From positions 1-64,000 of the forward strand of contig NZ_SLWU01000012.1 in NCBI RefSeq assembly GCF_004345675.1: a stretch of 64,000 nucleotides of DNA, written 5' to 3'. This document shows, piece by piece, positions 52,293 to 61,352 of the stretch (position 1 is its first letter; every line of letters starts with the position of its first letter). A program made the translations under genes and the position numbers. The stretch comes from Caldanaerobacter subterraneus (GTDB taxonomy: Bacteria > Bacillota > Thermoanaerobacteria > Thermoanaerobacterales > Thermoanaerobacteraceae). The notes under the pieces were generated by a model. That model was not told the DNA's origin. It worked only from the letters and a program-made list of their open reading frames with translations, and did no database searches.

Positions 52293-52580
52293 ATGAGGTC
52301 ATACGAGACTATGTATGTACTCTCTCCAGATTTGAATGAGGAAGAAAGAAAGGGCTTGATTGAGAGGTTCAAAAACCTCATAGTAGAAAGAGGCGGGGAA
52401 ATTACCAATTTTGATGAATGGGGTAAAAGAAAACTGGCTTACCCTATTCAAAAGAAGTCAGAGGGTTATTATGTTTTAATGAATTTCAATAGTAGCCCAG
52501 ATGTTTCACGCGAATTGGAGAGAGTATATAGGATTACTGATGGAGTCTTGCGCTACCTTATAATAAGGACAGACGATTAA
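52293..52580 (+). CDS. rpsF: 30S ribosomal protein S6
   Basis: The 95-aa small-subunit protein binds with S18 on the 30S platform. It begins [20 protein letters not shown] and contains the [18 protein letters not shown] strand. The ATG at 52293 has GGAGGTG 6 nt upstream. It is first in the conserved rpsF-ssb-rpsR operon. Confidence 0.96.
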   Translation: MRSYETMYVLSPDLNEEERKGLIERFKNLIVERGGEITNFDEWGKRKLAYPIQKKSEGYYVLMNFNSSPDVSRELERVYRITDGVLRYLIIRTDD

Positions 52581-52610
52581 TTTTTATTAATATAAAAAGG
52601 TGGGTTAAAA

Positions 52611-53063
52611 ATGTTAAATAAAGTAATTCTGATAGGCCGCTTGACAAAAGACCCTGTCATGAGGTATACCTCTGACATGGTTCCTGTTACTACCTTTACA
52701 CTGGCGGTTAACAGGAACTATGTGAGCCAGAGCGGGGAAAGGCCTACAGATTTTATACCCATCGTCACGTGGAGAAAGCTGGCGGAAATCTGTGCTAACA
52801 ATCTAAAAAAAGGGAGACTAGTAGCGGTTACAGGGAGTATACAGACAAGGACATGGGATGACAGCAGTGGTAACCGCCATTGGGTCACTGAAGTGGTAGC
52901 AGATGATGTGAGATTCTTAGAGCCTAAATCTGGCTTTGGTAGTGGCAGCGCTCCAGAAGAGGAGAAAGAATTGGATGAAGATTTTGATAAGCTATTCGAA
53001 GACATCCCCGACGATTTTGATGGGTTTACGCCTATAGAGAGCGAAGATGACTTGCCTTTTTAA
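52611..53063 (+). CDS. ssb: Single-stranded DNA-binding protein
   Basis: The 150-aa OB-fold protein begins MLNKVILIGRLTKDPVMRYT and contains FIPIVTWRKLAEICANNLKKG. It ends in an acidic tail with the DDLPF tip that recruits replication and repair partners. It lies between rpsF and rpsR, ensuring co-expression. Confidence 0.97.
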   Translation: MLNKVILIGRLTKDPVMRYTSDMVPVTTFTLAVNRNYVSQSGERPTDFIPIVTWRKLAEICANNLKKGRLVAVTGSIQTRTWDDSSGNRHWVTEVVADDVRFLEPKSGFGSGSAPEEEKELDEDFDKLFEDIPDDFDGFTPIESEDDLPF

Positions 53064-53084
53064 AGGAAGAAAGGAGGTTTGAAA

Positions 53085-53354
53085 GTGACGACGGCAAATA
53101 CCAATGAAACTGCGGCAGCTGCAGCTGCTAAAAATAGAAGAAACAAAAAGAAAAAGAGAGTATGCGCCTTTTGCGCAGATAACATAGATAGAATTGACTA
53201 CAAAGACGTAGCAAGACTTCGCAAATATATCACAGAAAGAGGCAAAATTTTGCCGAGGAGAATAACAGGAAATTGCGCAAGACATCAGAGGCAGCTCACT
53301 AAAGCGATCAAAAGAGCAAGGCAAATTGCACTGCTACCATATACAGTAGAATAA
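53085..53354 (+). CDS. rpsR: 30S ribosomal protein S18
   Basis: The roughly 89-aa basic protein has a low-complexity Ala/Lys N-terminus and the S18 core [21 protein letters not shown] and [20 protein letters not shown]. The CxxC plus Cys/His arrangement suggests a zinc-binding (C+) form. GTG 53085, 7 nt after GGAGG, is a better start than TTG 53079. Confidence 0.95.
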   Translation: MTTANTNETAAAAAAKNRRNKKKKRVCAFCADNIDRIDYKDVARLRKYITERGKILPRRITGNCARHQRQLTKAIKRARQIALLPYTVE

Positions 53355-53366
53355 TGGTATAATTAT

Positions 53367-53392
53367 AAGAGGGCTATGCCCTCTTTTAGTTT
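53367..53392 (+). terminator. Terminator after rpsR
   Basis: AAGAGGGC (53367-53374) pairs with GCCCTCTT (53378-53385) around TAT and is followed by TTAGTTT. Confidence 0.85.
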
Positions 53393-53413
53393 ACTAAAAA
53401 GGGCGGAGGAAAG

Positions 53414-53722
53414 ATGAAAAGCGATTTGGAAATTGCTAAAAATATAAGGGAGATAGAGAACTTAAAAGTAGAAATTTTGGGGAAAATCTATAATCTGCTA
53501 AAGTCTTTTATTGATGCAGAAGAAGGAGATGCCCTTTTAGACGGGATTGTAGATATTTTAATTTACACTTATCTTTTGGGGGATAAAATAGGTTACAGGT
53601 TTGAAGAGATAGATGAGGCATTTACAAAAAAATTGAAATCTTTAATTGTTGATAAAAACTTTGATGTAGAATATAATTTTTCTGAGCTCTTGAAGTATGT
53701 TAAAAGTCGAAAGCGGGAGTGA
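53414..53722 (+). CDS. MazG-like family protein
   Basis: The 102-aa all-helical protein has the segment EGDALLDGIVDILIYTYLLG and GYRFEEIDEAFTKKL, resembling the short MazG-like proteins that precede yybS in this group. MazG relatives hydrolyse non-canonical NTPs, but the full ExxE...ExxD metal set is not evident, so catalysis is uncertain. GGAGGAAAG precedes the ATG. Confidence 0.6.
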   Translation: MKSDLEIAKNIREIENLKVEILGKIYNLLKSFIDAEEGDALLDGIVDILIYTYLLGDKIGYRFEEIDEAFTKKLKSLIVDKNFDVEYNFSELLKYVKSRKRE

Positions 53723-53726
53723 TTTA

Positions 53727-54635
53727 ATGGATACTAGAAAACTCACAAATGCGGCAATGATGGCGGCTTTGGCAGTAGTATTGAGCCTTTTAGGGGCATA
53801 CTTTCCACCACTTTTTTTGCTCTTTTTCCTGATTCCGGCCCCCATTGCTATAGCCTGTATTCGCGGTTCTGAATCTTACGCTATTGCCGCTTCTTTTATA
53901 GTCTTTACAGCAGATGTCATTTTTATAGACTTGGGGACTGCTTTTACTGCTCTTTTTTTCGCGCTACAGGGATTTCTAATGGGCTACCTCATCTCTAAAA
54001 AGAGAAAAGCTAGTGAGGTGCTTCTTGATGTCACTGCCCTTTCAATTGTTGGCATGGTCGGGATATTTTATTTACTCAAACTGGCATTTAATGTAGACAT
54101 AATGGCGCACTTTTTTAAAGCCATCGATGCCGCAGTTGCGAATATATCATCATCTTACAAGGGTCATCCTAATTTTTCCATGATACAGTCTAACCTGCTT
54201 TCTATAAAGCAGATGCTGGAGATGACAATACCTGCTTCTTTAATAATTGCTGTTTTGCTCATGGTTTGGCTAAACTATTTATTAGTTTACAGGATATTGA
54301 AAACGCAGCACTTTAATATAGAGCCATTGCCTCCTTTTGATGAGTGGAAAATGCCTTATATCACTGGCTGGATTTTTATCGTAGCCTTGCTGTATCAGTA
54401 TTTTACAAAAGAACCTAATTTGATAATTACCAATATAGTAGTTCTTTTATCTTTTGGCTTTACTGTAGGGGGACTGGCGTTAATAAAATTTTATCTCACC
54501 CGAAAATTAAACATGAACTCGTGGGGAGCGAACTTGTTGCTGGTGTTTTTGCTCTTTTTCCCTTTGACCTCCTGGCTTTTGGCGGTTGTGGGGATAGCTG
54601 ATACGAGCCTTGACCTTAGGAAATATTTAAGGTAA
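53727..54635 (+). CDS. yybS: DUF2232 membrane protein YybS
   Basis: The 302-aa polytopic membrane protein of unknown function has about eight hydrophobic segments and resembles the S components of ECF transporters (N-terminal TNAAMMAALAVVLSLLGAYFP). The start MDTRKLTNA at 53727 has GGGAG 7 nt upstream. In Firmicutes the gene directly precedes gdpP and rplI, as here. Confidence 0.88.
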   Translation: MDTRKLTNAAMMAALAVVLSLLGAYFPPLFLLFFLIPAPIAIACIRGSESYAIAASFIVFTADVIFIDLGTAFTALFFALQGFLMGYLISKKRKASEVLLDVTALSIVGMVGIFYLLKLAFNVDIMAHFFKAIDAAVANISSSYKGHPNFSMIQSNLLSIKQMLEMTIPASLIIAVLLMVWLNYLLVYRILKTQHFNIEPLPPFDEWKMPYITGWIFIVALLYQYFTKEPNLIITNIVVLLSFGFTVGGLALIKFYLTRKLNMNSWGANLLLVFLLFFPLTSWLLAVVGIADTSLDLRKYLR

Positions 54636-54647
54636 AGAGGTGTCTTT

Positions 54648-56615
54648 GTGGATAAAAAATTTTATAGGATAATATCTTCCATAAACATCTTAAACCTCTT
54701 GCTATCTGCTTTCTTAATAGGGTTTTTATTTTATTACAACAAAATAATCGCTTCTATTTCTTTTATCATCCTTTTATACATACTTTTGGCAGAATACTAT
54801 GGGGTAAAGAGGAAAAAGATAGAGCTTGACAGGTACATAGAGGATATATTTTTCAGTGTGGACAAGGCTTCAAAAACTGTCTTGGCAAAGATTCCGCTTC
54901 CTGCTGTTATTTTAAATGACAGAGGAGAAATTATATGGTATAACACCCATTATTCTCAAACCTTTAATGAAAATGAAGAGATAAAAAAGCTCATAAAAAA
55001 GTATGTCACAGCAAAAACAGAAGAATTAAAAGGGCAGATAGAATTCAATGGCAGATACTATTCTGTCTTGAAAATAGAATCCTCTTTCAAGAAAAAAAGA
55101 GAGGGAGATACAAGTGCTACCTTGCTCTTTTTTGACGATACAGACTATGTACAATTGAAAAAGAGCTTGGCAACTTCAAGGCCTGTTGTAGCTCATATAA
55201 TGATTGACAATTACGAAGAAGCATTGATGAGCGTGGAAGATGTAAAAAGAGCCGTCATCTCTTCTGAAATAGAGAAAAAACTCTCAGAATGGGCTTCTTC
55301 TATAAAAGCCTTTTTGAAAAAATATGATGACGACAAATACTTTGCAATTTTTAAAGAAGGAGAATTAAAAAAACTGGAAGAAAATAGATTTGACATATTA
55401 GACAAAATAAGAGAAACTGGAGAGGAAATGAGAGTCCTTCTCACCTTGAGCATAGGCGTAGGGGCAGAAGCTGACGATTTTCTCACTTTAAACGAGTACG
55501 CTTCTTCTGCTTTAGACCTTGCGCTGGGGAGGGGAGGAGACCAGGCTGTTGTAAAAAGAGGAGACAAAATATCTTTTTACGGCGGAAGGACACAGGCTGT
55601 AGAAAAAAGGACAAGAGTAAAAGCAAGAGTTATAGCCCACGCCTTAAGAGAACTTATTAAAGAATCTTCTACCATTTTTATAATGGGGCACAATTTTATG
55701 GACTTTGACTCTTTAGGTGCGGCTATTGGGATGTACAGAGCTTGTGCGGATTTGGGTAAAAAAGCTTATATAATCCTGGACAAATCCAATGTGGCTATAG
55801 ATGAGCTTGTGAAGAAAATAAAGGCAACAGATGGGTATCAAGACCTGTTTATAAAAAGTTCAGAAGTGAAAAACATGATAGATGAAAACAGCTTATTAAT
55901 AGTGGTGGATACACACAGGCCAAGTTATCTCAGCTACCCCGAAATTGTAGAATTGATTGATAGAATTGTTGTAATTGACCACCACAGAAGAGGTAAAGAA
56001 TTCATTGACAAAGCTGTGTTAGTCTACTTAGAGCCATATGCTTCTTCTGCCAGTGAGCTTGTGACTGAAATACTCCAGTATATTGTAGAAAAAGTCGATT
56101 TAAAACCGATTGAGGCAGAAGCTCTTCTTGCTGGAATAGCTGTTGACACTAAAAACTTCACTTTTAGAACAGGTTCCAGGACTTTTGAAGCGGCTTCTTT
56201 CCTGAGAAAAAAAGGAGCAGATACAACTTCTGTGAAACAGCTTTTCCAGAACGATTTGGCTTCCTACATCATAAAAGCGACTATAGTAAAAAATGCAGAA
56301 ATACTTGACAATGGCATTGCAATAGCTATAAGCCCTCCTGCTGCCAACAATTTAATAATCGCACAGGCGGCTGATGAACTTTTGACAATAAAAGGAGTAA
56401 AAGCTTCTTTTGTCCTTCTGCAGAGGGAAGAGGATGTCGCCATAAGCGGCCGTTCCATGGGAGATGTAAATGTACAAATAATACTAGAAAAATTGGGTGG
56501 AGGAGGACATTTGACTGTCGCCGGTGCACAGGTTAAAAAGCCTATGGAGGAAGTGTTAAATGAATTGAAACAGGCTATAAAAGAATACTTTGAAGAGGAA
56601 GGTGAAGATAGATGA
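54648..56615 (+). CDS. gdpP: Cyclic-di-AMP phosphodiesterase GdpP
   Basis: Membrane-anchored DHH/DHHA1 enzyme that degrades c-di-AMP to 5'-pApA and so affects wall, potassium and stress homeostasis. The 655-aa product has two N-terminal membrane helices (about 10-50), a degenerate PAS domain (about 75-180) and a degenerate GGDEF domain (about 185-310). The DHH domain follows with [24 protein letters not shown] and VIDHHRRG, then DHHA1 with the [12 protein letters not shown] motif. It starts with GTG; it overlaps rplI by 4 bp. Confidence 0.95.
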   Translation: MDKKFYRIISSINILNLLLSAFLIGFLFYYNKIIASISFIILLYILLAEYYGVKRKKIELDRYIEDIFFSVDKASKTVLAKIPLPAVILNDRGEIIWYNTHYSQTFNENEEIKKLIKKYVTAKTEELKGQIEFNGRYYSVLKIESSFKKKREGDTSATLLFFDDTDYVQLKKSLATSRPVVAHIMIDNYEEALMSVEDVKRAVISSEIEKKLSEWASSIKAFLKKYDDDKYFAIFKEGELKKLEENRFDILDKIRETGEEMRVLLTLSIGVGAEADDFLTLNEYASSALDLALGRGGDQAVVKRGDKISFYGGRTQAVEKRTRVKARVIAHALRELIKESSTIFIMGHNFMDFDSLGAAIGMYRACADLGKKAYIILDKSNVAIDELVKKIKATDGYQDLFIKSSEVKNMIDENSLLIVVDTHRPSYLSYPEIVELIDRIVVIDHHRRGKEFIDKAVLVYLEPYASSASELVTEILQYIVEKVDLKPIEAEALLAGIAVDTKNFTFRTGSRTFEAASFLRKKGADTTSVKQLFQNDLASYIIKATIVKNAEILDNGIAIAISPPAANNLIIAQAADELLTIKGVKASFVLLQREEDVAISGRSMGDVNVQIILEKLGGGGHLTVAGAQVKKPMEEVLNELKQAIKEYFEEEGEDR

Positions 56616-57055
56616 AAGTTATATTGGTAAAAGATGTAAAAAATGTGGGTAAGGCAGGAGAGGTTGTAAATGTAAGCGACGGATATGGAAGGAATTATCT
56701 GATTCCTAAGGGACTTGCAATTGAAGCTACAGAGTCAAATTTAAAAATGTTAAATGAAAAGAAAAAGGCAGAAGAGAGAAAGAGGCAGCAGGAATTAGAG
56801 CAGGCAAAGGAACTGGCTCAAAAACTTTCTAAAGTGGGAGTGACATTGAAAGTAAAAGCAGGAGAAAATGGCAAACTCTTTGGTTCTGTTACTTCAAAAG
56901 ATGTAGAAGAAGCCTTAAAAGAAAAGGGATTTGAAATTGACAAAAAGAAAATAGTCCTTCCTGAAAATATAAAGACAACTGGCACTTACTATGCCGAGAT
57001 AAAATTGTATCAGGGAGTTACAGCAAAAGTGCAGGTGGATGTGGTAGCCGAGTGA
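56612..57055 (+). CDS. rplI: 50S ribosomal protein L9
   Basis: The 147-aa large-subunit protein begins [21 protein letters not shown], has [13 protein letters not shown], a long connecting helix (about 45-75) and the C-terminal domain with [18 protein letters not shown]. It overlaps gdpP by 4 bp and is followed 19 bp later by dnaB, the usual order. Confidence 0.97.
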   Translation: MKVILVKDVKNVGKAGEVVNVSDGYGRNYLIPKGLAIEATESNLKMLNEKKKAEERKRQQELEQAKELAQKLSKVGVTLKVKAGENGKLFGSVTSKDVEEALKEKGFEIDKKKIVLPENIKTTGTYYAEIKLYQGVTAKVQVDVVAE

Positions 57056-57074
57056 AAAGTGAGGGGGAATATGA

Positions 57075-58409
57075 ATGGACAGGACGCGCATCCCTCCCCA
57101 AAACATAGAGGCAGAACAATCGGTTTTAGGTTCAATGCTCTTGTCCAGAGAAGCCATAATAGAAGTGTCTGAGATATTAAGAGCAGAGGATTTTTATAAA
57201 GAATCCCACAAGAAACTTTTTGACGTAATAATGGAAATGTTTGAAAAGGACATACCAGTCGACCTTGTTACAGTAGTGGATGAGCTAAGGAAAAGGGACA
57301 TGCTGGAAGTAGTGGGCGGAATAGAATACCTTGCAAGCCTCACTTCCAGCGTAATTACCACAGCCAATGTCTCCTATTACGCTAAACTTATAAAAGAAAA
57401 AGCTACTTTAAGGCGGCTTATTGAGGCATCTTCAGAGATTATGGAACTAAGCTATCAGGAAGACGACGTGGAAACTGTTTTAGATATTGCCGAACAGAAA
57501 ATATTCGACATAGCCCAGGGAAGGAATACCACTACTTTTTCTTCAATGAAAGACATTTTAATGGATACTTTTTATAAAATTGAAGAGCTTTATAAAAACA
57601 AAGGAAAGCTTACAGGTATACCTTCGGGTTTTCCAGATTTAGATGCCAAGACAGCGGGATTTCAGCCTTCTGACTTTATATTAATCGCTGCAAGGCCTTC
57701 AATGGGCAAGACTTCATTTGCGCTAAACATTGCACAAAATGCCGCACTTTTAACAGGGCTTCCTGTTGCTATATTTAGTTTAGAGATGTCAAAAGAACAG
57801 CTTGTCACAAGGCTTATATGCTCAACGGCCAATATTGACAGCCAGAAACTCAGGACCGGAAATTTAGATGAAGAGGACTGGATGAAATTAGCAGCTGCCA
57901 TGACTCCTCTTTCAAAGGCTCCTATCTACATTGACGATACTCCCGGTGTAACTGTAATGGACATAAGAGCAAAAGCAAGGAGATTAAAGCTTGAAAAGGG
58001 CTTAGGGTTGGTGATGATAGATTACCTTCAGCTTATGCAGGGAAGAGGAAGAGCAGAAAACAGACAGCAAGAAATTTCAGAAATATCAAGGTCATTAAAA
58101 AGCCTGGCAAGAGAATTAAACGTCCCAGTAATCACCTTATCCCAGCTTTCACGCGCACCTGAGACCAGGTCAGACCACAGGCCTGTTTTAAGCGATTTAA
58201 GAGAATCAGGAGCAATAGAGCAGGATGCTGACATTGTCATGTTTTTGTATAGAGATGATTACTATCATAAAGACTCTGAAAAGAAAAACATAGCAGAAGT
58301 GATAATTGCAAAACACAGAAACGGACCTACAGGAGTGGTAGAGCTTTTGTGGCTCGCTCAGTATACAAAATTTGTAAGTTTAGATAAGTACAGGACAGAA
58401 GAAGGATAA
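57075..58409 (+). CDS. dnaB: Replicative DNA helicase DnaB (DnaC in Bacillus)
   Basis: Hexameric 5'-3' helicase at the fork. The 444-aa product has an N-terminal primase-interacting domain beginning IPPQNIEAEQSVLGSMLLS, then the RecA-like motor with ARPSMGKTSFALNIAQNA (Walker A), MIDYLQLMQG (Walker B) and the arginine-finger region ending in IVMFLYRDDYY. AGGGGG lies before the ATG. There is no intein. Confidence 0.97.
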   Translation: MDRTRIPPQNIEAEQSVLGSMLLSREAIIEVSEILRAEDFYKESHKKLFDVIMEMFEKDIPVDLVTVVDELRKRDMLEVVGGIEYLASLTSSVITTANVSYYAKLIKEKATLRRLIEASSEIMELSYQEDDVETVLDIAEQKIFDIAQGRNTTTFSSMKDILMDTFYKIEELYKNKGKLTGIPSGFPDLDAKTAGFQPSDFILIAARPSMGKTSFALNIAQNAALLTGLPVAIFSLEMSKEQLVTRLICSTANIDSQKLRTGNLDEEDWMKLAAAMTPLSKAPIYIDDTPGVTVMDIRAKARRLKLEKGLGLVMIDYLQLMQGRGRAENRQQEISEISRSLKSLARELNVPVITLSQLSRAPETRSDHRPVLSDLRESGAIEQDADIVMFLYRDDYYHKDSEKKNIAEVIIAKHRNGPTGVVELLWLAQYTKFVSLDKYRTEEG

Positions 58410-58412
58410 AGG

Positions 58413-59102
58413 GTGGTAAAGCCCGTGAAAGAACTTGAATATTTAAGAAAAATCCCTTACTTCAGTGAGCTAGAAGATGAAAAGCTCGAGAAACTACACA
58501 ACATTGCAACATTAAAACCTGTCAAAAAGGGATGCATTATCTTCACAGAAGGTCAAAAAGGAGAAGCTATATATTTTGTGAAGACAGGAAAAATAAAAAT
58601 CTCCAAAATCTCTTCTGTCGGGAAAGAATATACTATAAAGATAATGGAAGAAGGGGATGTCTTCGGAGAATCTACCTTATTTATAGGAGGCGAATATCCG
58701 GCTACTGCTGAAGCAATAGAGGATAGCGAAATTTTGGAACTAAGAAATAAAGACATAGAAGACCTAATTTTAAAAGATACCCAAATAGCCCTTAGCATAA
58801 TAAAGATATTGGCAAAAAGGTTGAAATACATAGCTGTTGTGATAGAAAACCTAGCTTTAAGAGACTCTGTAGGAAGAACAGCTTCTATTTTACTTACTTT
58901 TGCGAGAGAAAGGGGCATATCCACAAAAGAAGGAATTTTGGTAGAAATAGACCTAAAAAGACAGGAACTGGCCAATTTAGCCGGAACTTCTCGAGAAAAT
59001 ATCACAAGGATTTTAAGTCAAATGGATAGAGATGGAATAATAAAGCTTGGCAAAGACAAAATATTGATAAAAGATTTAGAAGAACTCAGAAAAATGCTCT
59101 GA
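58413..59102 (+). CDS. Crp/Fnr family transcriptional regulator, possible regulator of hcp
   Basis: The 229-aa product has an N-terminal cyclic-nucleotide-like sensor barrel (about 18-125; [39 protein letters not shown]), a dimerisation helix (about 128-155) and a winged helix-turn-helix ([20 protein letters not shown]). No Fnr-type cysteine cluster is visible, so it may sense haem-bound NO or another ligand. A TGTGA-N6-TCACA site lies between this gene and hcp. HcpR-type regulators of this family control hcp in other anaerobes, so that role is inferred. Confidence 0.88.
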   Translation: MVKPVKELEYLRKIPYFSELEDEKLEKLHNIATLKPVKKGCIIFTEGQKGEAIYFVKTGKIKISKISSVGKEYTIKIMEEGDVFGESTLFIGGEYPATAEAIEDSEILELRNKDIEDLILKDTQIALSIIKILAKRLKYIAVVIENLALRDSVGRTASILLTFARERGISTKEGILVEIDLKRQELANLAGTSRENITRILSQMDRDGIIKLGKDKILIKDLEELRKML

Positions 59103-59106
59103 TTTT

Positions 59107-59134
59107 GTCCCAAAGTTATTTGGGACTTTTTTAT
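59107..59134 (+). terminator. Terminator after the Crp/Fnr gene
   Basis: GTCCCAAA (59107-59114) pairs with TTTGGGAC (59119-59126) around GTTA, followed by TTTTTTATTTT. Confidence 0.9.
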
Positions 59135-59138
59135 TTTA

Positions 59139-59154
59139 TGTGATTTTTGTCACA
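59139..59154. promoter_or_regulatory. Crp/Fnr-type operator upstream of hcp
   Basis: TGTGA (59139-59143), 6 nt, TCACA (59150-59154): a canonical Crp-type dyad. A -10-like TATCAT at 59176-59181 would place the start near 59188, so the dyad centre is at about -41.5, the class II activator position. Confidence 0.7.
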
Positions 59155-59217
59155 GATTTTTCTCTTAATATACCCTATCATTTACTATGTAAAAACAAAT
59201 TTAAGGAGGTAGTGGGC

Positions 59218-60867
59218 ATGAAGATGTTTTGTTATCAATGTCAGGAGGCATTGAAGAATACAGGATGTACGACAATTGGTGTGTGCGGCAAAACAGCCGA
59301 TGTAGCAAACCTTCAGGATTTGCTAATTTTTACCCTGAAGGGCATATCTTTTTTAAACTTAAAGGCAAGAGAAGTCGGTGTAAATAAAGAAAAAACAGAT
59401 CGCTTCCTAATTGAAGGCTTATTTTCTACAATTACAAATGTGAATTTTGACAGGAACTTCTTCTTAAGAAAAATAAAAGAAGCAGTGGCATTGAGGGATG
59501 AAATCAAAGAAGACCTTAGAAATAAAGGTGTAAGAGTAGACGAATATGAAAATATAGATGCCATTTCATGGACTTATGGCACGGATGCCGATATAGAAGC
59601 AATTTCTCAGGAAGTAGGAGTTTTATCTACAGAAGATGAAGACATAAGGTCTTTAAGGGAGTTAATAACTTATGGTGTAAAGGGTATGGCAGCTTATGCA
59701 TATCATGCATATCAACTGGGGTATAAAGATGACAATATATTTAAGTTTATGGAGAAAGCTTTGGCTAAGGTTTTAGATGACAGTTTGACAGTGGATGACT
59801 ATGTGGCTTTGGCAATGGAGACAGGGAAATACGGCGTAGATACAATGGCACTTCTTGACAAAGCCAATACTTCTACCTACGGTCATCCTGAGATAACAAA
59901 AGTCAATATTGGAGTGAGAAATAATCCAGGAATATTGGTAAGCGGTCACGATTTAAAGGACTTAGAACAGCTTCTTGAGCAAACTGCTGGCACAGGTGTA
60001 GATGTATATACTCATGGAGAGATGTTACCAGCTCACTATTATCCTGCTTTTAAGAAATATCCTCACTTTGTAGGCAATTATGGCAATGCATGGTGGCAGC
60101 AGGACAAGGAATTCGAACTATTTAACGGACCAATTTTAATGACTACAAACTGCCTCATTCCGCCTAAAGACTCTTATAAAGACAGAGTCTACACTACAGG
60201 CGTCGTAGGCTTTGAAGGGGTAAAATACATTCCTGAAGGACCAGATGGTAAGAAAGATTTCTCAGAGATAATTGAGCATGCCAAAAGATGCAAACCTCCT
60301 GTAGAGATTGAAAGAGGAGAAATAATAGGAGGCTTTGCTCACAACCAGGTTTTACAGTTAGCGGATAAGATTGTAGAAGCAGTAAAGACAGGAGCAATAA
60401 AGAGATTCTTTGTAATGGCAGGCTGCGACGGAAGAATGAAAAGTAGAACCTATTATACAGAATTTGCCAAAGTTCTTCCAAAAGACACAGTGATTCTAAC
60501 CGCAGGATGTGCAAAATACAGATACAACAAGCTAAATCTTGGAGACATAGATGGCATTCCAAGAGTATTAGATGCCGGACAGTGCAACGACTCTTATTCC
60601 CTTGCTGTAATAGCAATGAAGCTTAAAGAAATATTCGGATTAAACGACATAAACGAACTTCCTATATCATATAACATTGCATGGTATGAACAAAAAGCTG
60701 TAATAGTACTTCTGGCACTACTTTACCTTGGAGTAAAAAATATTCACTTAGGCCCAACACTTCCTGCTTTCCTATCACCAAATGTGACAAAAGTATTAGT
60801 TGAGAAATTTGGTATTGGTGGCATAACAAACGTAGAAGATGACTTAAAAATGTTCTTAGGAGCGTAA
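59218..60867 (+). CDS. hcp: Hybrid cluster protein (hydroxylamine reductase / NO-detoxifying)
   Basis: The 549-aa Fe-S protein of anaerobes reduces hydroxylamine in vitro and acts in NO handling. The N-terminal [20 protein letters not shown] supplies the cubane cluster cysteines. Hybrid-cluster ligands lie further on ([53 protein letters not shown]). The start at ATG 59218 has AAGGAGG upstream; the longer frame to 59140 would cover the operator. It is monocistronic, probably activated by the upstream Crp/Fnr protein, and its terminator carries mobile element copy 3. Confidence 0.96.
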   Translation: MKMFCYQCQEALKNTGCTTIGVCGKTADVANLQDLLIFTLKGISFLNLKAREVGVNKEKTDRFLIEGLFSTITNVNFDRNFFLRKIKEAVALRDEIKEDLRNKGVRVDEYENIDAISWTYGTDADIEAISQEVGVLSTEDEDIRSLRELITYGVKGMAAYAYHAYQLGYKDDNIFKFMEKALAKVLDDSLTVDDYVALAMETGKYGVDTMALLDKANTSTYGHPEITKVNIGVRNNPGILVSGHDLKDLEQLLEQTAGTGVDVYTHGEMLPAHYYPAFKKYPHFVGNYGNAWWQQDKEFELFNGPILMTTNCLIPPKDSYKDRVYTTGVVGFEGVKYIPEGPDGKKDFSEIIEHAKRCKPPVEIERGEIIGGFAHNQVLQLADKIVEAVKTGAIKRFFVMAGCDGRMKSRTYYTEFAKVLPKDTVILTAGCAKYRYNKLNLGDIDGIPRVLDAGQCNDSYSLAVIAMKLKEIFGLNDINELPISYNIAWYEQKAVIVLLALLYLGVKNIHLGPTLPAFLSPNVTKVLVEKFGIGGITNVEDDLKMFLGA

Positions 60868-60945
60868 TCAAACACCGGAGACAGTTCAGTGGTGTGAAAA
60901 AATTCTCCAGCAAACCTTAGGGATAGTTCTATTTGTTTGAAAACA

Positions 60946-61248
60946 AAAAGCTCTCCATTTTCTGGAGAGCTTCAGTTTGTTGACAAAGTCTTTCTTAATC
61001 TAAGTGGCATTTTGTGTTAATGCTCCGGAGTTGCAAAGCGACTAAACTAAAGCTCACTTGAGGGCTCAGGCGGGGTACCGGCCAATTCGCCCTTTGGGCT
61101 CAGGTGGCCGCTCGCTTCGCTCGCCCCGCCTTCGCTCCTCAAGTTCGCCAAGTTTAGTTATCGCTTTGGCAACAAGTCGCATTTACACACAAAATGCCAC
61201 TTTTCTATTTTGTCAACAGTCAAAAGCTCTCCATTTTCTGGAGAGCTT
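60946..61248 (+). mobile_element. Terminator-targeting palindromic element, copy 3
   Basis: The element body is 60973-61221 (249 bp), same orientation as copy 2 and about 90% alike. Ends are CAGTTTGTTGACAAAG and TTTTGTCAACAGTC. A strong terminator hairpin of 27 bp is present identically on each side (60946-60972 and 61222-61248); only the right copy continues into TTTGTTTT. Internal hairpin GCC-TTTCA-GGC of copy 2 is GCCC-TTT-GGGC here, a paired change that keeps the stem. No gene is supported. Confidence 0.9.
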
Positions 61249-61256
61249 TTTGTTTT
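61222..61256 (+). terminator. hcp terminator (right-hand copy)
   Basis: AAAAGCTCTCC pairs with GGAGAGCTTTT around the loop, followed by TGTTTTG. The left copy at 60946-60972 forms the same stem but now runs into the element. Confidence 0.85.
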
Positions 61257-61352
61257 GTCCTTTGATAGAAAACACTGTCTCATCAATGGATGTGACAGAA
61301 TAATTGGAAATTTTGGGTGTCAAATATAAAAATGAGAGAGAAAAATTTCGTT

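Noticed and set aside
60868-60945. Gap after hcp considered for a small RNA (ACACC...GGTGT pairing).
   Set aside because: The pairing is short and there is no promoter or terminator of its own; nothing further is seen before the element.
27317-61221. Repeats considered as a CRISPR array or REP cluster.
   Set aside because: Copies are dispersed by 13-20 kb, about 250 bp long and lie in different terminators; there are no spacers and no cas genes.
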